Shown: positions 9,095-17,730 of the stretch, piece by piece
Layout: every line of letters begins with the position of its first letter
Position numbering within the stretch: the first letter of the stretch is position 1
From: MGBC102946 sp022793145
GTDB lineage: Bacteria > Bacillota_I > Bacilli_A > RF39 > UBA660
Length of the DNA: 46,279 nt
Assembly (NCBI GenBank): GCA_947426265.1
Contig: CANEDJ010000007.1
Span: 1-46,279, forward strand
Direction: 5' to 3'
Made by a program: the position numbers and the translations under genes
The notes under the pieces: generated by a model
Databases searched by the model: none
What the model was told of the DNA's origin: nothing
What the model saw: only the letters and a program-made list of their open reading frames with translations

Positions 9095-9389
9095 CCGTAA
9101 AGCACCATCCCTTCCACTTATATCGTTGATTATTCGTAAAAAATATCCATGCATTTTGAATAACAGTAAATATATTATGATAATTAGGAACTGGCATTAC
9201 TAAAAAACCAGTAATGCAAGCAGGCGCTAAAACCATCGCTATTATCCCAATATTATCCAAATCAAATATTACTAACATTAATAATGTTGTTCCTAAACCT
9301 ATTGCAAACATAGTAAGATCAAAAGGTGTAAATAAATTAAATATAAGCGTAGACTTTTTTGAATTGGCTGGTATTAAATATCCATTCAT
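9078..9389 (-). CDS. PrgI/VirB3-like T4SS membrane protein
   Basis: The 103-residue protein has the PrgI-family layout: a short N-terminus (MNGYLIPANSK), two adjacent membrane segments (about 27-43 and 47-65) and a cytoplasmic C-terminus. PrgI/TcpE/VirB3-like proteins sit next to VirB4 in Gram-positive conjugation systems and help anchor it at the membrane. Here it lies directly upstream of the VirB4 N-terminal gene, overlapping it by 17 nt, which is the expected position. It follows VirB6/TrbL by 23 nt. Confidence 0.8.
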   Translation of the reverse strand: MNGYLIPANSKKSTLIFNLFTPFDLTMFAIGLGTTLLMLVIFDLDNIGIIAMVLAPACITGFLVMPVPNYHNIFTVIQNAWIFFTNNQRYKWKGWCFTDGKEK

Positions 9390-9412
9390 TTTGTATCACA
9401 CTTCCCTTTCTT

Positions 9413-11482
9413 CTATTGTTTTGGCTTTCCACTTTTTGCGTCCAAATATCCTTGTAATTCTTTATTACGTTTTTCTAGCTTACGAGCTGCATCATCTGCA
9501 GCATCACGAGCTTTAAGAACTGCAGTATAATCATCAAATTGTTTTTGTGTAATAAATCCTTCACTTCTAGCTTGACTGTCATAAATAAATTGTCTAGCTG
9601 CTGCTCTTCCAGAATCATCATTTGTAAATTCTCCATTATTAATTCTTGCTTGAATGGCAGCTTGAACATTTGCCTCACTTAATCCTGTTGATGCTCGGAA
9701 ATAAGAGTCATAATCATTATAAGCACGAGTTGTTATAATTTTTCCATCTTTATCACGAGCTACGTCCCCATTTGCATCCAATTGTACAGTTTCAGCAAAC
9801 GCTTGACTATAAGCACTTGGGTCAAGTCTTGCTAAATCCGCAAGTTGTTGACTAAATGATTGTTCATCACGTTTATAATTGGCAATTTGTTGTTGGTTGG
9901 CTTTAATCTTATCTCCCAACTCACTTGTTGTTCCAGTCTTACTTCTAAGACCTGCCATATCTGTAAACTTATCTTTTGCCTTATCATAAGCACTATATCC
10001 GCCTCCGCGGGCATTTCTTGCTCTACTCGCTGCTTCAACGCCTTTAAATCCTGCACCTATTGCAGATCCTTTTCCAGAAGAACCTCCCATTGCTCCCCTC
10101 ACCATGGCGCTGGCACCTCCTGCTAATCCTGTAAAAGGACTACCTGCATGCCTTAACATACTTCCAACAGCTCTTCTACTACTTTGAAAATCAAACTTTC
10201 CATTTTCTCCTCTAAATTTATTACCATCAGTTAAAGCTCCCATAAAGCCAGCTTTATTTCCATCTGCATCTTCTTTATCCATTGCCTTTTTAAAATCTTT
10301 AATTCTACCAGGAATAGATGCTGTATTTGCTGCAATTCCTCCTGCAAGTCCTGCAGCTCCTCCCACAACAGCACCTGCTATTGGCGATGAATTAATTTTT
10401 CTCATTGGATTCAAACTGAAGTTTCCATCAATTTTAACACCTAATAGATCTCCAATTAATTTTGGAATTTGATTCGCAAATATTAATATACCCAAAATAA
10501 TAAATATTCTTGCTAAAAAGTTATCCGTTCCTAAATCACTATTCTGCATCAAAGCTGCAATTAAAGTAATTCCAAAATAAACTGCGCCTAAGCGAATAAA
10601 TAAATCTGCATAGGTTTTTCCAACATCTTTTAACCACTTACTAAACATACCATTTTTTGAAGAAGCTGGATCAATATAAGAAATAATAGGAATTGGTGAA
10701 ATTAATTGTAAAAATCCCAATTTAACAGTTCGAATTGCAATATCAATACAAAATACCAAAAAAATCCAGGCAGTAAATATTCCTGCTACCGTTGAAACAA
10801 TAAACATATAATTAATAGCATATCCGTCCCCTGTTGTTCTTTTATGCATAAAAATAGGTTCTCCATTCACTTCTTTATGGATCATATCATTTACACTACC
10901 TGCGATATAAGCTTCTGAATAAGCTTGAGCTACAGCAGAGTTCATGAACGAGCTACAATCTGCCACGAACTGAGTTGTATTAGCAGGGTCTGAAGCTCCA
11001 CAGACAGCATCATCTGGTCGATAAAACGAACTAAAGACTGCTACTTTCACATCTGATCCTACCTTATTTTGATCTATAGGCTGACCATTTACTCCTGTTC
11101 CCAAGATAAGCTTCTCCATCAATGGTTCTTCTACAATTAAAACATGTTGTATTTTCATCATCCAGTCAAAAGCAATTGGTGTCGCTACAATCAATACTAA
11201 AACAATCAAAATATTTGTGACCATCTTTTTCCCGCCTTTGGTTTTATCGCTAAACTCATCTGGATTTACAATATATTTGATCAAAGAAAAGGATACTTTG
11301 AATAGCATAAATAAGCCAAGCAAAGCATATATTCTCTCCGCAAATGTAGAAAAAATTTCATTGTTAAATGGAGTCGCACTTGCAATATCCATCAATAATC
11401 CATAAATTACTTCAATTAAATAATAAACTACCCCATCTATCATTCCTAATAAACCAACTAAAAGTCTTCTTATTAATTCCAT
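9413..11482 (-). CDS. VirB6/TrbL-like polytopic T4SS channel protein
   Basis: The 689-residue product has multiple membrane helices over the first 400 residues, an extracytoplasmic segment with Cys residues between early helices, and a long cytoplasmic tail rich in Ala, Gly, Lys and Asp with a coiled-coil-like end. This is the VirB6/TrbL layout of Gram-positive T4SSs, where the protein forms the inner-membrane pore next to VirB4. The segment LGFLQLISPIPIISYIDP resembles the conserved core of this family. I chose the ATG at 11482, preceded by AGAGGTGA with good spacing, rather than the TTG at 11524. A hairpin terminator and a TATAAT box lie in the 134-nt gap upstream, so it may head its own transcript with the rest of the T4SS genes. 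Confidence 0.85.
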   Translation of the reverse strand: MELIRRLLVGLLGMIDGVVYYLIEVIYGLLMDIASATPFNNEIFSTFAERIYALLGLFMLFKVSFSLIKYIVNPDEFSDKTKGGKKMVTNILIVLVLIVATPIAFDWMMKIQHVLIVEEPLMEKLILGTGVNGQPIDQNKVGSDVKVAVFSSFYRPDDAVCGASDPANTTQFVADCSSFMNSAVAQAYSEAYIAGSVNDMIHKEVNGEPIFMHKRTTGDGYAINYMFIVSTVAGIFTAWIFLVFCIDIAIRTVKLGFLQLISPIPIISYIDPASSKNGMFSKWLKDVGKTYADLFIRLGAVYFGITLIAALMQNSDLGTDNFLARIFIILGILIFANQIPKLIGDLLGVKIDGNFSLNPMRKINSSPIAGAVVGGAAGLAGGIAANTASIPGRIKDFKKAMDKEDADGNKAGFMGALTDGNKFRGENGKFDFQSSRRAVGSMLRHAGSPFTGLAGGASAMVRGAMGGSSGKGSAIGAGFKGVEAASRARNARGGGYSAYDKAKDKFTDMAGLRSKTGTTSELGDKIKANQQQIANYKRDEQSFSQQLADLARLDPSAYSQAFAETVQLDANGDVARDKDGKIITTRAYNDYDSYFRASTGLSEANVQAAIQARINNGEFTNDDSGRAAARQFIYDSQARSEGFITQKQFDDYTAVLKARDAADDAARKLEKRNKELQGYLDAKSGKPKQ

Positions 11483-11553
11483 TTGCGTCACCTCTAAATT
11501 ATTCTTATTCCTTATAAAAAACAATTATATTTTTACACACTTATACAAATATT

Positions 11554-11559
11554 ATTATA
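11554..11559 (-). promoter_or_regulatory. Possible promoter -10 box for the VirB6-VirD4 segment
   Basis: TATAAT on the minus strand lies about 70 nt upstream of the VirB6-like start. A clear -35 is not visible (TTCATT at the right distance is weak). It directly follows a terminator hairpin, the same order seen at 13304-13342. Confidence 0.4.
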
Positions 11560-11563
11560 ACAT

Positions 11564-11595
11564 AAAAAAATACAATAATGAACTACAATATTGTA
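11564..11595 (-). terminator. Terminator after the 416-residue VirB2-like gene
   Basis: On the minus strand TACAATA (11595-11589) pairs with TATTGTA (11577-11571), followed by seven T. It separates the pilin-like gene from the VirB6-VirD4 segment. The stem is A/T-rich, so termination may be partial. Confidence 0.55.
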
Positions 11596-11616
11596 CCTTT
11601 TTTAAATAAATTAAAT

Positions 11617-12855
11617 TTATAAAATGCAAATACTTCCATCTCCAATTCCAAAAGTATTCAACACAAATTTTAAGATAGCAGGAACTATCAATAATACTGC
11701 TGCCATTGAAAACCTAATAAGAAATTTTTTAAATGACTTTTTATTGGAATCTTGCTCACCAGACAATAATGCACCTATAAAATCTCCCATACCAAGAAGA
11801 ATTGCCAATACCACTCCTGCTATTTGAATCATTGTTAGAGCCGTCTCCAAATAGCCTTTTGTTTTTGCACCCAAGAGGCTATTACAGCTAGCATTCGTCA
11901 CATTTTGTACTGGTGAATTAGGCGTGTAAGTAGGACTTGAGGGATTATTTCCATTATTAATATTTTGATCGAGTTGATCCAATCGATCCTGTACATTTCC
12001 TTCAGCATTTGTCCCATTTTCTACAGCTTGATCATATTGGTCTTGATTAATATTTCCAGAATTTAAATCTTGCTCTGCTTTATTTTTTAACATTATATTG
12101 CAAGCTTTTATCTTTAAATTAACTTTATTTTGATAAACTCCCATATATTCTTTATAACTACCATTTTTCATCCAACTAGGAATATCATTATCATAAAGAA
12201 AATTGTGACCAAAATCTATTGAAATTTTATCAAATAATGGTTGTATCTTGCTATCATCAATCGCATATCCAGTTGAATCTGCTAGACTATCACATGTCAC
12301 AGTATTTAATTCTGGAATTGCATGTTTCTCAAAATAAATTTGAATATGATCATTTACATCATAAATCAAAGATGAAGTACCTTGAAATGTTGTTCCAAAA
12401 TTACTAGCATTTTTCACACAATGCGTTTTTGTTTTCCCATTTTTATTTTCAACAATTTTTCCTGTATCCAAACAAAACTCTGCAGTTGTTCCAAATCCAT
12501 CCTGATCAACATATGCTCCCGCAGGACAAACCCCATTTGATGACAAATTCGTCTTAATAGTATCATTCTCATAAAAAATATTTTTTGTTGGTAACTTCAA
12601 AGATTCCCCTTTTCGTTCTGCTCTAAATGGATGGTATTGATAATACCATACATATTTCCAACTTTGGTCTGCAAAATAATAATAAGCATATGCATGATAA
12701 CCATTATTATCCCATTCACAAACTTGTAAACATGTACTATCGCTCACACAAGCATCTGTTCCACTTTTTATATGATCTGCTTTTCCAATTAAAGGAAACA
12801 TGAAGAAGCAAATAAGTGACATATATATTATTGTAAAGAATTTAATTTTTTTCAT
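11617..12855 (-). CDS. Secreted protein with C-terminal VirB2-like membrane domain
   Basis: The product (about 412 residues) has a signal peptide (start to about residue 25), a roughly 290-residue extracellular region with several Cys residues and Tyr/Trp-rich stretches, an Asn/Gln/Asp-rich linker, and a C-terminal domain of about 90 residues with two or three membrane helices. That last domain is a close paralogue of the next small protein (12914-13276): both share the TMIQI, GALL, NKKSFKKF and LLIVP segments and end in CIL. I infer a surface domain fused to a VirB2/TrbC-type subunit, possibly a pilus tip or base. The start is the ATG at 12855 rather than the TTG at 12867. GGTGG lies upstream. 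Confidence 0.7.
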   Translation of the reverse strand: MKKIKFFTIIYMSLICFFMFPLIGKADHIKSGTDACVSDSTCLQVCEWDNNGYHAYAYYYFADQSWKYVWYYQYHPFRAERKGESLKLPTKNIFYENDTIKTNLSSNGVCPAGAYVDQDGFGTTAEFCLDTGKIVENKNGKTKTHCVKNASNFGTTFQGTSSLIYDVNDHIQIYFEKHAIPELNTVTCDSLADSTGYAIDDSKIQPLFDKISIDFGHNFLYDNDIPSWMKNGSYKEYMGVYQNKVNLKIKACNIMLKNKAEQDLNSGNINQDQYDQAVENGTNAEGNVQDRLDQLDQNINNGNNPSSPTYTPNSPVQNVTNASCNSLLGAKTKGYLETALTMIQIAGVVLAILLGMGDFIGALLSGEQDSNKKSFKKFLIRFSMAAVLLIVPAILKFVLNTFGIGDGSICIL

Positions 12856-12913
12856 ACTCCCACCCAATTATAGTATACATGAAAATTAAAAAAAAAGAAA
12901 GAAGTTCCTCACT

Positions 12914-13276
12914 TTATAAAATGCAAAGATTCCCATCAGATATACCAAATGTAGTTAGCACCAATTTTAATAGAGAAGGAACAATCAATAAAACTCCCAT
13001 CATTGAAAGTCGAATGACAAATTTTTTAAAAGATTTTTTATTTGCATCATTGTCTCCTGCTAATAGCGCTCCCATAAAGTCAGTAAATCCTAAAAGTATA
13101 GTTAATAATATTCCTACAATTTGAATCATTGTAAAGCCAGTATTCAAATAAGATAGAGTCTGAGGTCCTAATAAAGCCTCACATGATATCTCTTCTGTTG
13201 GAGTTGCAAAAGCAGACATCATAAAACTAAAAAACAAAAGAAAACAACAAATTCCATATTTTATAATTCCTCTCAT
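12914..13276 (-). CDS. VirB2/TrbC-like small membrane protein
   Basis: This 120-residue protein has a signal peptide (about 1-23, ending SAFA), a short Cys-containing segment and two to three hydrophobic helices, the size and layout of VirB2/TrbC conjugative pilins. It is paralogous to the C-terminal domain of the preceding gene product and more distantly to the 115-residue protein upstream. The ATG at 13276 was chosen because GGAGTG lies just before it. A longer reading from 13405 would overlap the neighbouring gene. A TTTACT-17-TATAAT promoter lies 28-56 nt upstream. Confidence 0.75.
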   Translation of the reverse strand: MRGIIKYGICCFLLFFSFMMSAFATPTEEISCEALLGPQTLSYLNTGFTMIQIVGILLTILLGFTDFMGALLAGDNDANKKSFKKFVIRLSMMGVLLIVPSLLKLVLTTFGISDGNLCIL

Positions 13277-13303
13277 AATAATCACTCCAAAAAATATTAG
13301 TAT

Positions 13304-13332
13304 ATTATAACATGAAAAAAGTTGAAAGTAAA
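13304..13332 (-). promoter_or_regulatory. Promoter for the 120-residue VirB2-like gene
   Basis: On the minus strand TTTACT (13332-13327) and TATAAT (13309-13304) are separated by 17 nt. The -35 overlaps the loop and the spacer overlaps the 3' arm and T run of the terminator hairpin at 13314-13342. Confidence 0.65.
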
Positions 13333-13342
13333 CTCCAACTTT
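13314..13342 (-). terminator. Terminator after the 115-residue pilin-like gene
   Basis: On the minus strand AAAGTTG (13342-13336) pairs with CAACTTT (13324-13318), followed by a T run. With the promoter at 13752-13780 it would make the 115-residue gene a short, separately expressed unit. Confidence 0.6.
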
Positions 13343-13377
13343 AATTTCATTTTTCTCAATTAACTTAATTAGCTTAA

Positions 13378-13725
13378 TTAGCTTGCTAAAATTGCATCTA
13401 TACATCCAGCAATTCCTGCTCCATCATCCCCAGCAACTAAACCAATTACCAATTTCACAATCACAACTACAAAGAATACGATTGCTGCTGCAACGATACG
13501 TTTAATAAATGTTTGTTGTCCCTTTTTAATTTCATCATCTTTTTGAGCCATAACTGCTTTACCTAAATCCAACATACCCCAAATAATTAATAAAATTGGA
13601 ACAATAATTTGAATTACTGTTACTGCCAAACCAATAATATGCGCAATTTGATCGGGAATTCCAGTTGTTCCTCCCATTAAATCTTCACAAACATCTAATA
13701 CATTTACTAAATTCATAAAATTCAT
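13378..13725 (-). CDS. VirB2/TrbC-like candidate major pilin
   Basis: The 115-residue protein has two long hydrophobic helices (about 31-51 and 71-96) flanking a short charged loop (MAQKDDEIKKGQQ), and a C-terminal Gly/Ala-rich end with one Cys. This is the arrangement of VirB2/TrbC-type pilins. It shares the VIQI, GMLD and FIKRI segments with its two downstream paralogues. The gene has a near-consensus promoter (TTGACA-17-TATAGT) just upstream and a hairpin terminator just downstream, so it can be made at higher level than the rest, as expected for a major subunit. AGGAGG lies before the start. Confidence 0.7.
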   Translation of the reverse strand: MNFMNLVNVLDVCEDLMGGTTGIPDQIAHIIGLAVTVIQIIVPILLIIWGMLDLGKAVMAQKDDEIKKGQQTFIKRIVAAAIVFFVVVIVKLVIGLVAGDDGAGIAGCIDAILAS

Positions 13726-13751
13726 ATTTATACCTCCTTGTGTATACCATT

Positions 13752-13780
13752 ACTATACTTGAATTTATACTATTTGTCAA
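13752..13780 (-). promoter_or_regulatory. Strong internal promoter before the pilin-like gene
   Basis: On the minus strand TTGACA (13780-13775) and TATAGT (13757-13752) are separated by exactly 17 nt, about 27 nt upstream of the start codon. It marks the boundary between the Tad half and the T4SS half of the locus. Confidence 0.8.
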
Positions 13781-13783
13781 CAA

Positions 13784-14779
13784 TTACAAGTTAAATAGTC
13801 CTAAAATACTACGTTTTTTCTCCTCTTCTTCTCCTATTTTTTGTCTATCAAAACCAAGTCTAACTAAAAAACGATTTAATGCCATAATTTCTTTTTCTCT
13901 TTCATCAAGAGGTGGCATATTATAAAAAATTTTCAATCCAGATTCATACTCAAAATCTAGAACATCTTTAGAACTAAGTAAACTTTGATTTAAAATAACC
14001 TTTTTTCCTTGTAAATTTTTCAAAACTTTTGGCCCTAACATCATCATACGATTCAGTTTTATAACCGAAGGCTCAATTAAATAAATAACTGTATGTACTA
14101 AAGACTCAGCAACAGCACTTTCATTAACATCTACTAAAATAATATCAGAACTACTATATTTAGCAAGTAATCCACCAACTTCATTGCTAGTTGAACTTAT
14201 CAATTCTTTATCCCTAAAATACATAAAATCTCTTTTATCAACTTCTATTGCTTTTACATCATAATTTTTTTCTAACTGCTTTTTCATCATGTAAATTAAA
14301 GTAGTTGCTCCTGACTGTTTAGTTACATTTTTTACACCAATAACTCGAACCCCTTGTGTAGGAACAAAACGCTCCAATATGTTTGGCTGTGTATTTGTAT
14401 CTAACTGGTGAATATGTGCTACATCACGATAATTATTTGGATGCTCATATAAATACATAATACCTTCTACATTTCTAGTAAAATTGTAAATTCCCATTGA
14501 AATCAACTTAGAAAGATATTCAGATGAAGTTCCTTCTGGTGAATCATCCAACAACAATATTACTTTATCCATGTCTAAAGAAATTGATAATTTCTGCAAA
14601 TTTTTAATATCTTTATAATCTTTTATTGCTGTTATATCAAGAATCATTCTTTGAAAAAAGAAATTCTCAAATTGTGCAATTAAATCATCAACTTCAAATT
14701 CTCCATTGAGTCTTTTAATTACATCTATATTTAAATCTTGAAGCATTGTTTCATATTTATTCGCTACAATTACATTCAT
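13784..14779 (-). CDS. TadZ/CpaE-like protein with degenerate P-loop
   Basis: The 331-residue protein has a receiver-like N-terminal half (about 1-125) and a MinD/ParA-like C-terminal half beginning at GVRVIGVKNVTKQSGATTLI (about 145-164). In this position the deviant Walker A lacks the conserved Gly-Lys-Thr (QSGATT instead of GGVGKT), as in many TadZ proteins that localise the Tad machine to a site on the membrane without needing ATP turnover. The ending (PPLDEREKEIMALNRF) resembles CpaE/TadZ tails. It lies between pseudopilin genes and the T4SS half. Confidence 0.65.
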   Translation of the reverse strand: MNVIVANKYETMLQDLNIDVIKRLNGEFEVDDLIAQFENFFFQRMILDITAIKDYKDIKNLQKLSISLDMDKVILLLDDSPEGTSSEYLSKLISMGIYNFTRNVEGIMYLYEHPNNYRDVAHIHQLDTNTQPNILERFVPTQGVRVIGVKNVTKQSGATTLIYMMKKQLEKNYDVKAIEVDKRDFMYFRDKELISSTSNEVGGLLAKYSSSDIILVDVNESAVAESLVHTVIYLIEPSVIKLNRMMMLGPKVLKNLQGKKVILNQSLLSSKDVLDFEYESGLKIFYNMPPLDEREKEIMALNRFLVRLGFDRQKIGEEEEKKRSILGLFNL

Positions 14780-14794
14780 ACTATCAACCTTTCT

Positions 14795-15232
14795 TTATAC
14801 ATCTAAATCATATATTGTTCTAGTATCTCCCTTTACAGGAAATTCTAACAATCCACTTAAAAGGGGAACCTCAAAGCGCATATAAATAATGACTGAATAA
14901 TAAATACCACGCTCTGTTATATTTTCATAAACACAATAAGGATAGTTTACACTCTCCTCTAACAAAACTTTTGAGCTTTCATCTTTTGGTGCTGGACAGG
15001 TATTATGACGAAATATTACCTTTTTACGATATCCACTATCTCTTAACGCTAAGTCTATTTCTTCAATCGTTTCTGCATCATATTCTCTATGCTTCTCTAT
15101 AATAGAAACAATTTCATTTTTTGCTTTAAATGCTTTTGAATAACTTAAAGACCCTACTAATACAAAAGCAATAATAAATACAAACAAAATAACGATATTA
15201 TATAAAAATGTATGTCCTATTGCATCTCTCAT
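14795..15232 (-). CDS. Pseudopilin-like protein (paralogue of the next gene)
   Basis: The 145-residue protein starts MRDAIGHTF, followed by one hydrophobic N-terminal helix (about 9-29), then a soluble body with two Cys. It is clearly paralogous to the 151-residue product upstream: both share the SYxKAFK segment after the helix and a matching internal helix that ends in a conserved Gly-Tyr. The layout fits minor pseudopilins of the TadE/TadF type. No processing site is obvious, so it may remain membrane-anchored. Confidence 0.55.
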   Translation of the reverse strand: MRDAIGHTFLYNIVILFVFIIAFVLVGSLSYSKAFKAKNEIVSIIEKHREYDAETIEEIDLALRDSGYRKKVIFRHNTCPAPKDESSKVLLEESVNYPYCVYENITERGIYYSVIIYMRFEVPLLSGLLEFPVKGDTRTIYDLDV

Positions 15233-15243
15233 ATTATCAACTC

Positions 15244-15699
15244 CTATTCAAACAAGTCAAATGAGCAAGTTTCTCCTCCCATAATATGAACACTATGAGT
15301 TTCAGAATAAAGCGGAAGTTTCACAAAGGTGCTGATAATAGGAAAGTCCAACTGAATATAAGTAGTTACGCCCATATAATATTTATAAGGATCCTGTTTG
15401 TCACACATCACATAAATACAATAAGGAAAAGAAGGATCTTGAGGATACATTATACTATCATTCTTTGCCTTACATTTTAGTCCATCAATCCGATTGTAAC
15501 CAATTGTTGATAAAGTTCTTCTAATTTCATCGATCGCTAGATCATTATAACCCTCATACTTTTCCAAAATTCCTACAATATGACTATTTACTTTGAAAGC
15601 CTTAAAATAGCTCATGGTACCAGCAAGTATTGCAAATACCATTACAATAAAGATCGCAATAATACCATACATGAACGATGAACCAATACTTTCTCTCAT
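15244..15699 (-). CDS. Pseudopilin-like protein
   Basis: The 151-residue protein starts MRESIGSSFM with an N-terminal hydrophobic helix (about 9-29) and a soluble body with several Cys (CKAKND, CIYVMCDK). It is a tandem paralogue of the 145-residue product and shares the MRES start with the 132-residue protein at 19800-20198. I read these as TadE/TadF-type minor subunits; the family assignment rests on size, topology and position only. Confidence 0.55.
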   Translation of the reverse strand: MRESIGSSFMYGIIAIFIVMVFAILAGTMSYFKAFKVNSHIVGILEKYEGYNDLAIDEIRRTLSTIGYNRIDGLKCKAKNDSIMYPQDPSFPYCIYVMCDKQDPYKYYMGVTTYIQLDFPIISTFVKLPLYSETHSVHIMGGETCSFDLFE

Positions 15700-15719
15700 G
15701 AGCTATTTCACTTCCTTTT

Positions 15720-15962
15720 TTATTTTTCGCCTTTTCCAGCTTTTCTACATTCTTCATATCCAGCAGAATCAAATTCATTTCCTACAACACCTGGATCTTG
15801 ACATCCGCCACTTTTCCATTGTCCACCATATTGTTGACAACATGATTTATCAGCAGTACCTTTCATCATGTTACTAATAAGCGGAGTTGCTACTGCTGCT
15901 ACAATTGCTATAAGCACAATAGCGATTACAGTTAAGTTTGCTTCACCTGCAGCTTCCTTCAT
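15720..15962 (-). CDS. Flp-like small pilin candidate
   Basis: The 80-residue protein has a very short N-terminus (MKEAAGEANL), a single hydrophobic helix (about 10-32, LTVIAIVLIAIVAAVATPLI) and a small Cys-rich tail (CCQQ, GGC, EEC). Gly6-Glu7 just before the helix fits a class III-type prepilin cleavage site. Size and place, next to the TadB/TadC genes, fit the major Tad/Flp pilin, although the Cys-rich tail is longer than that of classical Flp. The gene has its own promoter (TTGATT-18-TATAAT at 15996-16025). No prepilin peptidase is in the window. Confidence 0.6.
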   Translation of the reverse strand: MKEAAGEANLTVIAIVLIAIVAAVATPLISNMMKGTADKSCCQQYGGQWKSGGCQDPGVVGNEFDSAGYEECRKAGKGEK

Positions 15963-15995
15963 ACAAACATCACCACCTTTACCATCTTCTTTTTT

Positions 15996-16025
15996 ATTAT
16001 ATCACAGTTTTTCTTTTATAATCAA
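15996..16025 (-). promoter_or_regulatory. Promoter for the Flp-like pilin gene
   Basis: On the minus strand TTGATT (16025-16020) and TATAAT (16001-15996) are separated by 18 nt, in the 67-nt gap before the pilin gene. AAGGTGGTGA lies before the start codon. Confidence 0.6.
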
Positions 16026-16029
16026 GTAA

Positions 16030-16824
16030 TTATATATTCATCATCATCATTAAAGAGGCCAATAACAAGAATAAAATCCCTCCACCTGTACAAAATAACA
16101 TAACCATAGTTTTATTTTCCATTCTTTCAAGACGTTCTTTATATTTTTGCTCTCTTGACTTATTTTGAAGTGATGAAACAGTTCTTGAAAACATCATGAG
16201 TTGCTCTTGTTTATTTTCCTGAGAACCTAATCCCAAACGATATAATAAACGCATCATACGCATAGAATCCCTTACAGGATATTCTTTAGCAAAATCCATA
16301 TATGGATCTACTGTCATATCTCCAGCTTCTATTTTAGCTACCATTTTTCTTAAGCCCGGACGAAAAATTTCTGGTGCTGTTTCAATCGACCTTGCTAAAG
16401 CTACTGGAACTGTATAATGTTGAATTAAAATTTCCAAACTTTTTAAATAGTATGGCAGCATTAAGTTTATTCTGTGCAAATTTGCTTTATAATATGACTT
16501 TAATTGTCTATAAGGCATTTTAAAAGCCAAATATCCACCAATAAAGCAAATCAATATTTTTACAAAATCCATATCAGATAGAAAGAAGAAAAATAATACT
16601 GCTATCATCAAAATTCCATCTCTAACTCGTCTTGTAAAACATTTTTCTAAATCATAATTATCTCCATATTTAATACTTAATAAAAATTTATAATCATCTT
16701 CCATTAAGAATCTTAGATATGGTTCGGTATCTTCAATAAATTTTTTGGTATCTAATTTTTGATTTACTTGGAATATCACAAAAAATATTAAGGCAATTAT
16801 TATAAACATCATATTATTCAGCAC
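16030..16824 (-). CDS. TadC-like T2SSF membrane protein
   Basis: The 264-residue protein has N-terminal membrane segments (about 3-19, 73-110), a cytoplasmic four-helix type domain with the T2SSF-like segment LPYYLKSLEILIQHYTVP, and a C-terminal membrane segment ending the protein (about 242-263). TadB and TadC form the inner-membrane platform that works with the TadA ATPase. It overlaps the TadB-like gene by 11 nt, so the pair is translationally coupled. Confidence 0.75.
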   Translation of the reverse strand: MLNNMMFIIIALIFFVIFQVNQKLDTKKFIEDTEPYLRFLMEDDYKFLLSIKYGDNYDLEKCFTRRVRDGILMIAVLFFFFLSDMDFVKILICFIGGYLAFKMPYRQLKSYYKANLHRINLMLPYYLKSLEILIQHYTVPVALARSIETAPEIFRPGLRKMVAKIEAGDMTVDPYMDFAKEYPVRDSMRMMRLLYRLGLGSQENKQEQLMMFSRTVSSLQNKSREQKYKERLERMENKTMVMLFCTGGGILFLLLASLMMMMNI

Positions 16825-17716
16825 CTACATCTTCATTATAATATTTTTCGCCACTTAATAAGAAGTAAGTATTTACAATAATAATTCCATGTAATAATAA
16901 TACAACCCACCAAGTACCTAACATCGCCACATAAGTTTCTATTCCAAGCAATACTTGAATCAGCATAACCATCAAGTATAAAATGATACCAAATTGTAAA
17001 AACTTTTTATGAAATGTAGCACGATCGATTCGATCACGATACACATTTTCAACAAGCATATCAATATCAAGTGACATATTTTCTAACGATGCTCCAGCAT
17101 CCTTAGAACCTTCATTTGTGATTTGTAAAAATAGCTGATGCATATTTTTTACAATATAAAAATCATATTTACTATTCATATATTCAAGTGACTGATTAAT
17201 AGTACCATTGGCATAAGCCAAATCAATCATCATTTTTACATCACTCAATACAGGTTCTTCTAATACCCCTGATTCATAAACTCCTTCAAGAGCTTTTACA
17301 AAAGATTGTGTTGTTGCAAACTCCATGATCGTATTTGTTGTATATACCTGTATTTGTTCAAATATAAATTCACTATACAATCTTTTGCATCTTAAATAAG
17401 TTAAGTAAGGAATAATCATAACTGCACATATGGCATAAAAAATGGAAATTACCAAATTGTAAAAGTAAAGATAAGAAATAACAGATGCTCCTACTGCAAA
17501 AAGCGCAATTTGTAAGGCATATTGTTTTGGAGTATATTCTTGTCCCAAATCTTTTACCTTGTCCCTTACTACTTTAAATGAGAAAGGAGCATACTGATCA
17601 TACAAATTTGTTGCATTCTTTATGATATATTTATAAACACTTTCTCCTGTATTTTTACGATAAACCATAACAAATACAAGAATAACTGTAATTGCAACAA
17701 AAATCATAAATGTCAT
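16814..17716 (-). CDS. TadB-like T2SSF membrane protein
   Basis: The 300-residue protein has an N-terminal membrane segment, a hydrophobic pair at about 68-105, a cytoplasmic helical domain, and two C-terminal membrane helices (about 230-280). The segment TNEGSKDAGASLENMSLDID corresponds to the GxxxxxaLeemaxxl region of T2SSF domains. It directly follows the TadA-like ATPase gene (14-nt gap) and precedes the TadC-like gene, the usual Tad order. Confidence 0.8.
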   Translation of the reverse strand: MTFMIFVAITVILVFVMVYRKNTGESVYKYIIKNATNLYDQYAPFSFKVVRDKVKDLGQEYTPKQYALQIALFAVGASVISYLYFYNLVISIFYAICAVMIIPYLTYLRCKRLYSEFIFEQIQVYTTNTIMEFATTQSFVKALEGVYESGVLEEPVLSDVKMMIDLAYANGTINQSLEYMNSKYDFYIVKNMHQLFLQITNEGSKDAGASLENMSLDIDMLVENVYRDRIDRATFHKKFLQFGIILYLMVMLIQVLLGIETYVAMLGTWWVVLLLHGIIIVNTYFLLSGEKYYNEDVGAE

Positions 17717-17730
17717 ATTAATTCCTCCTT

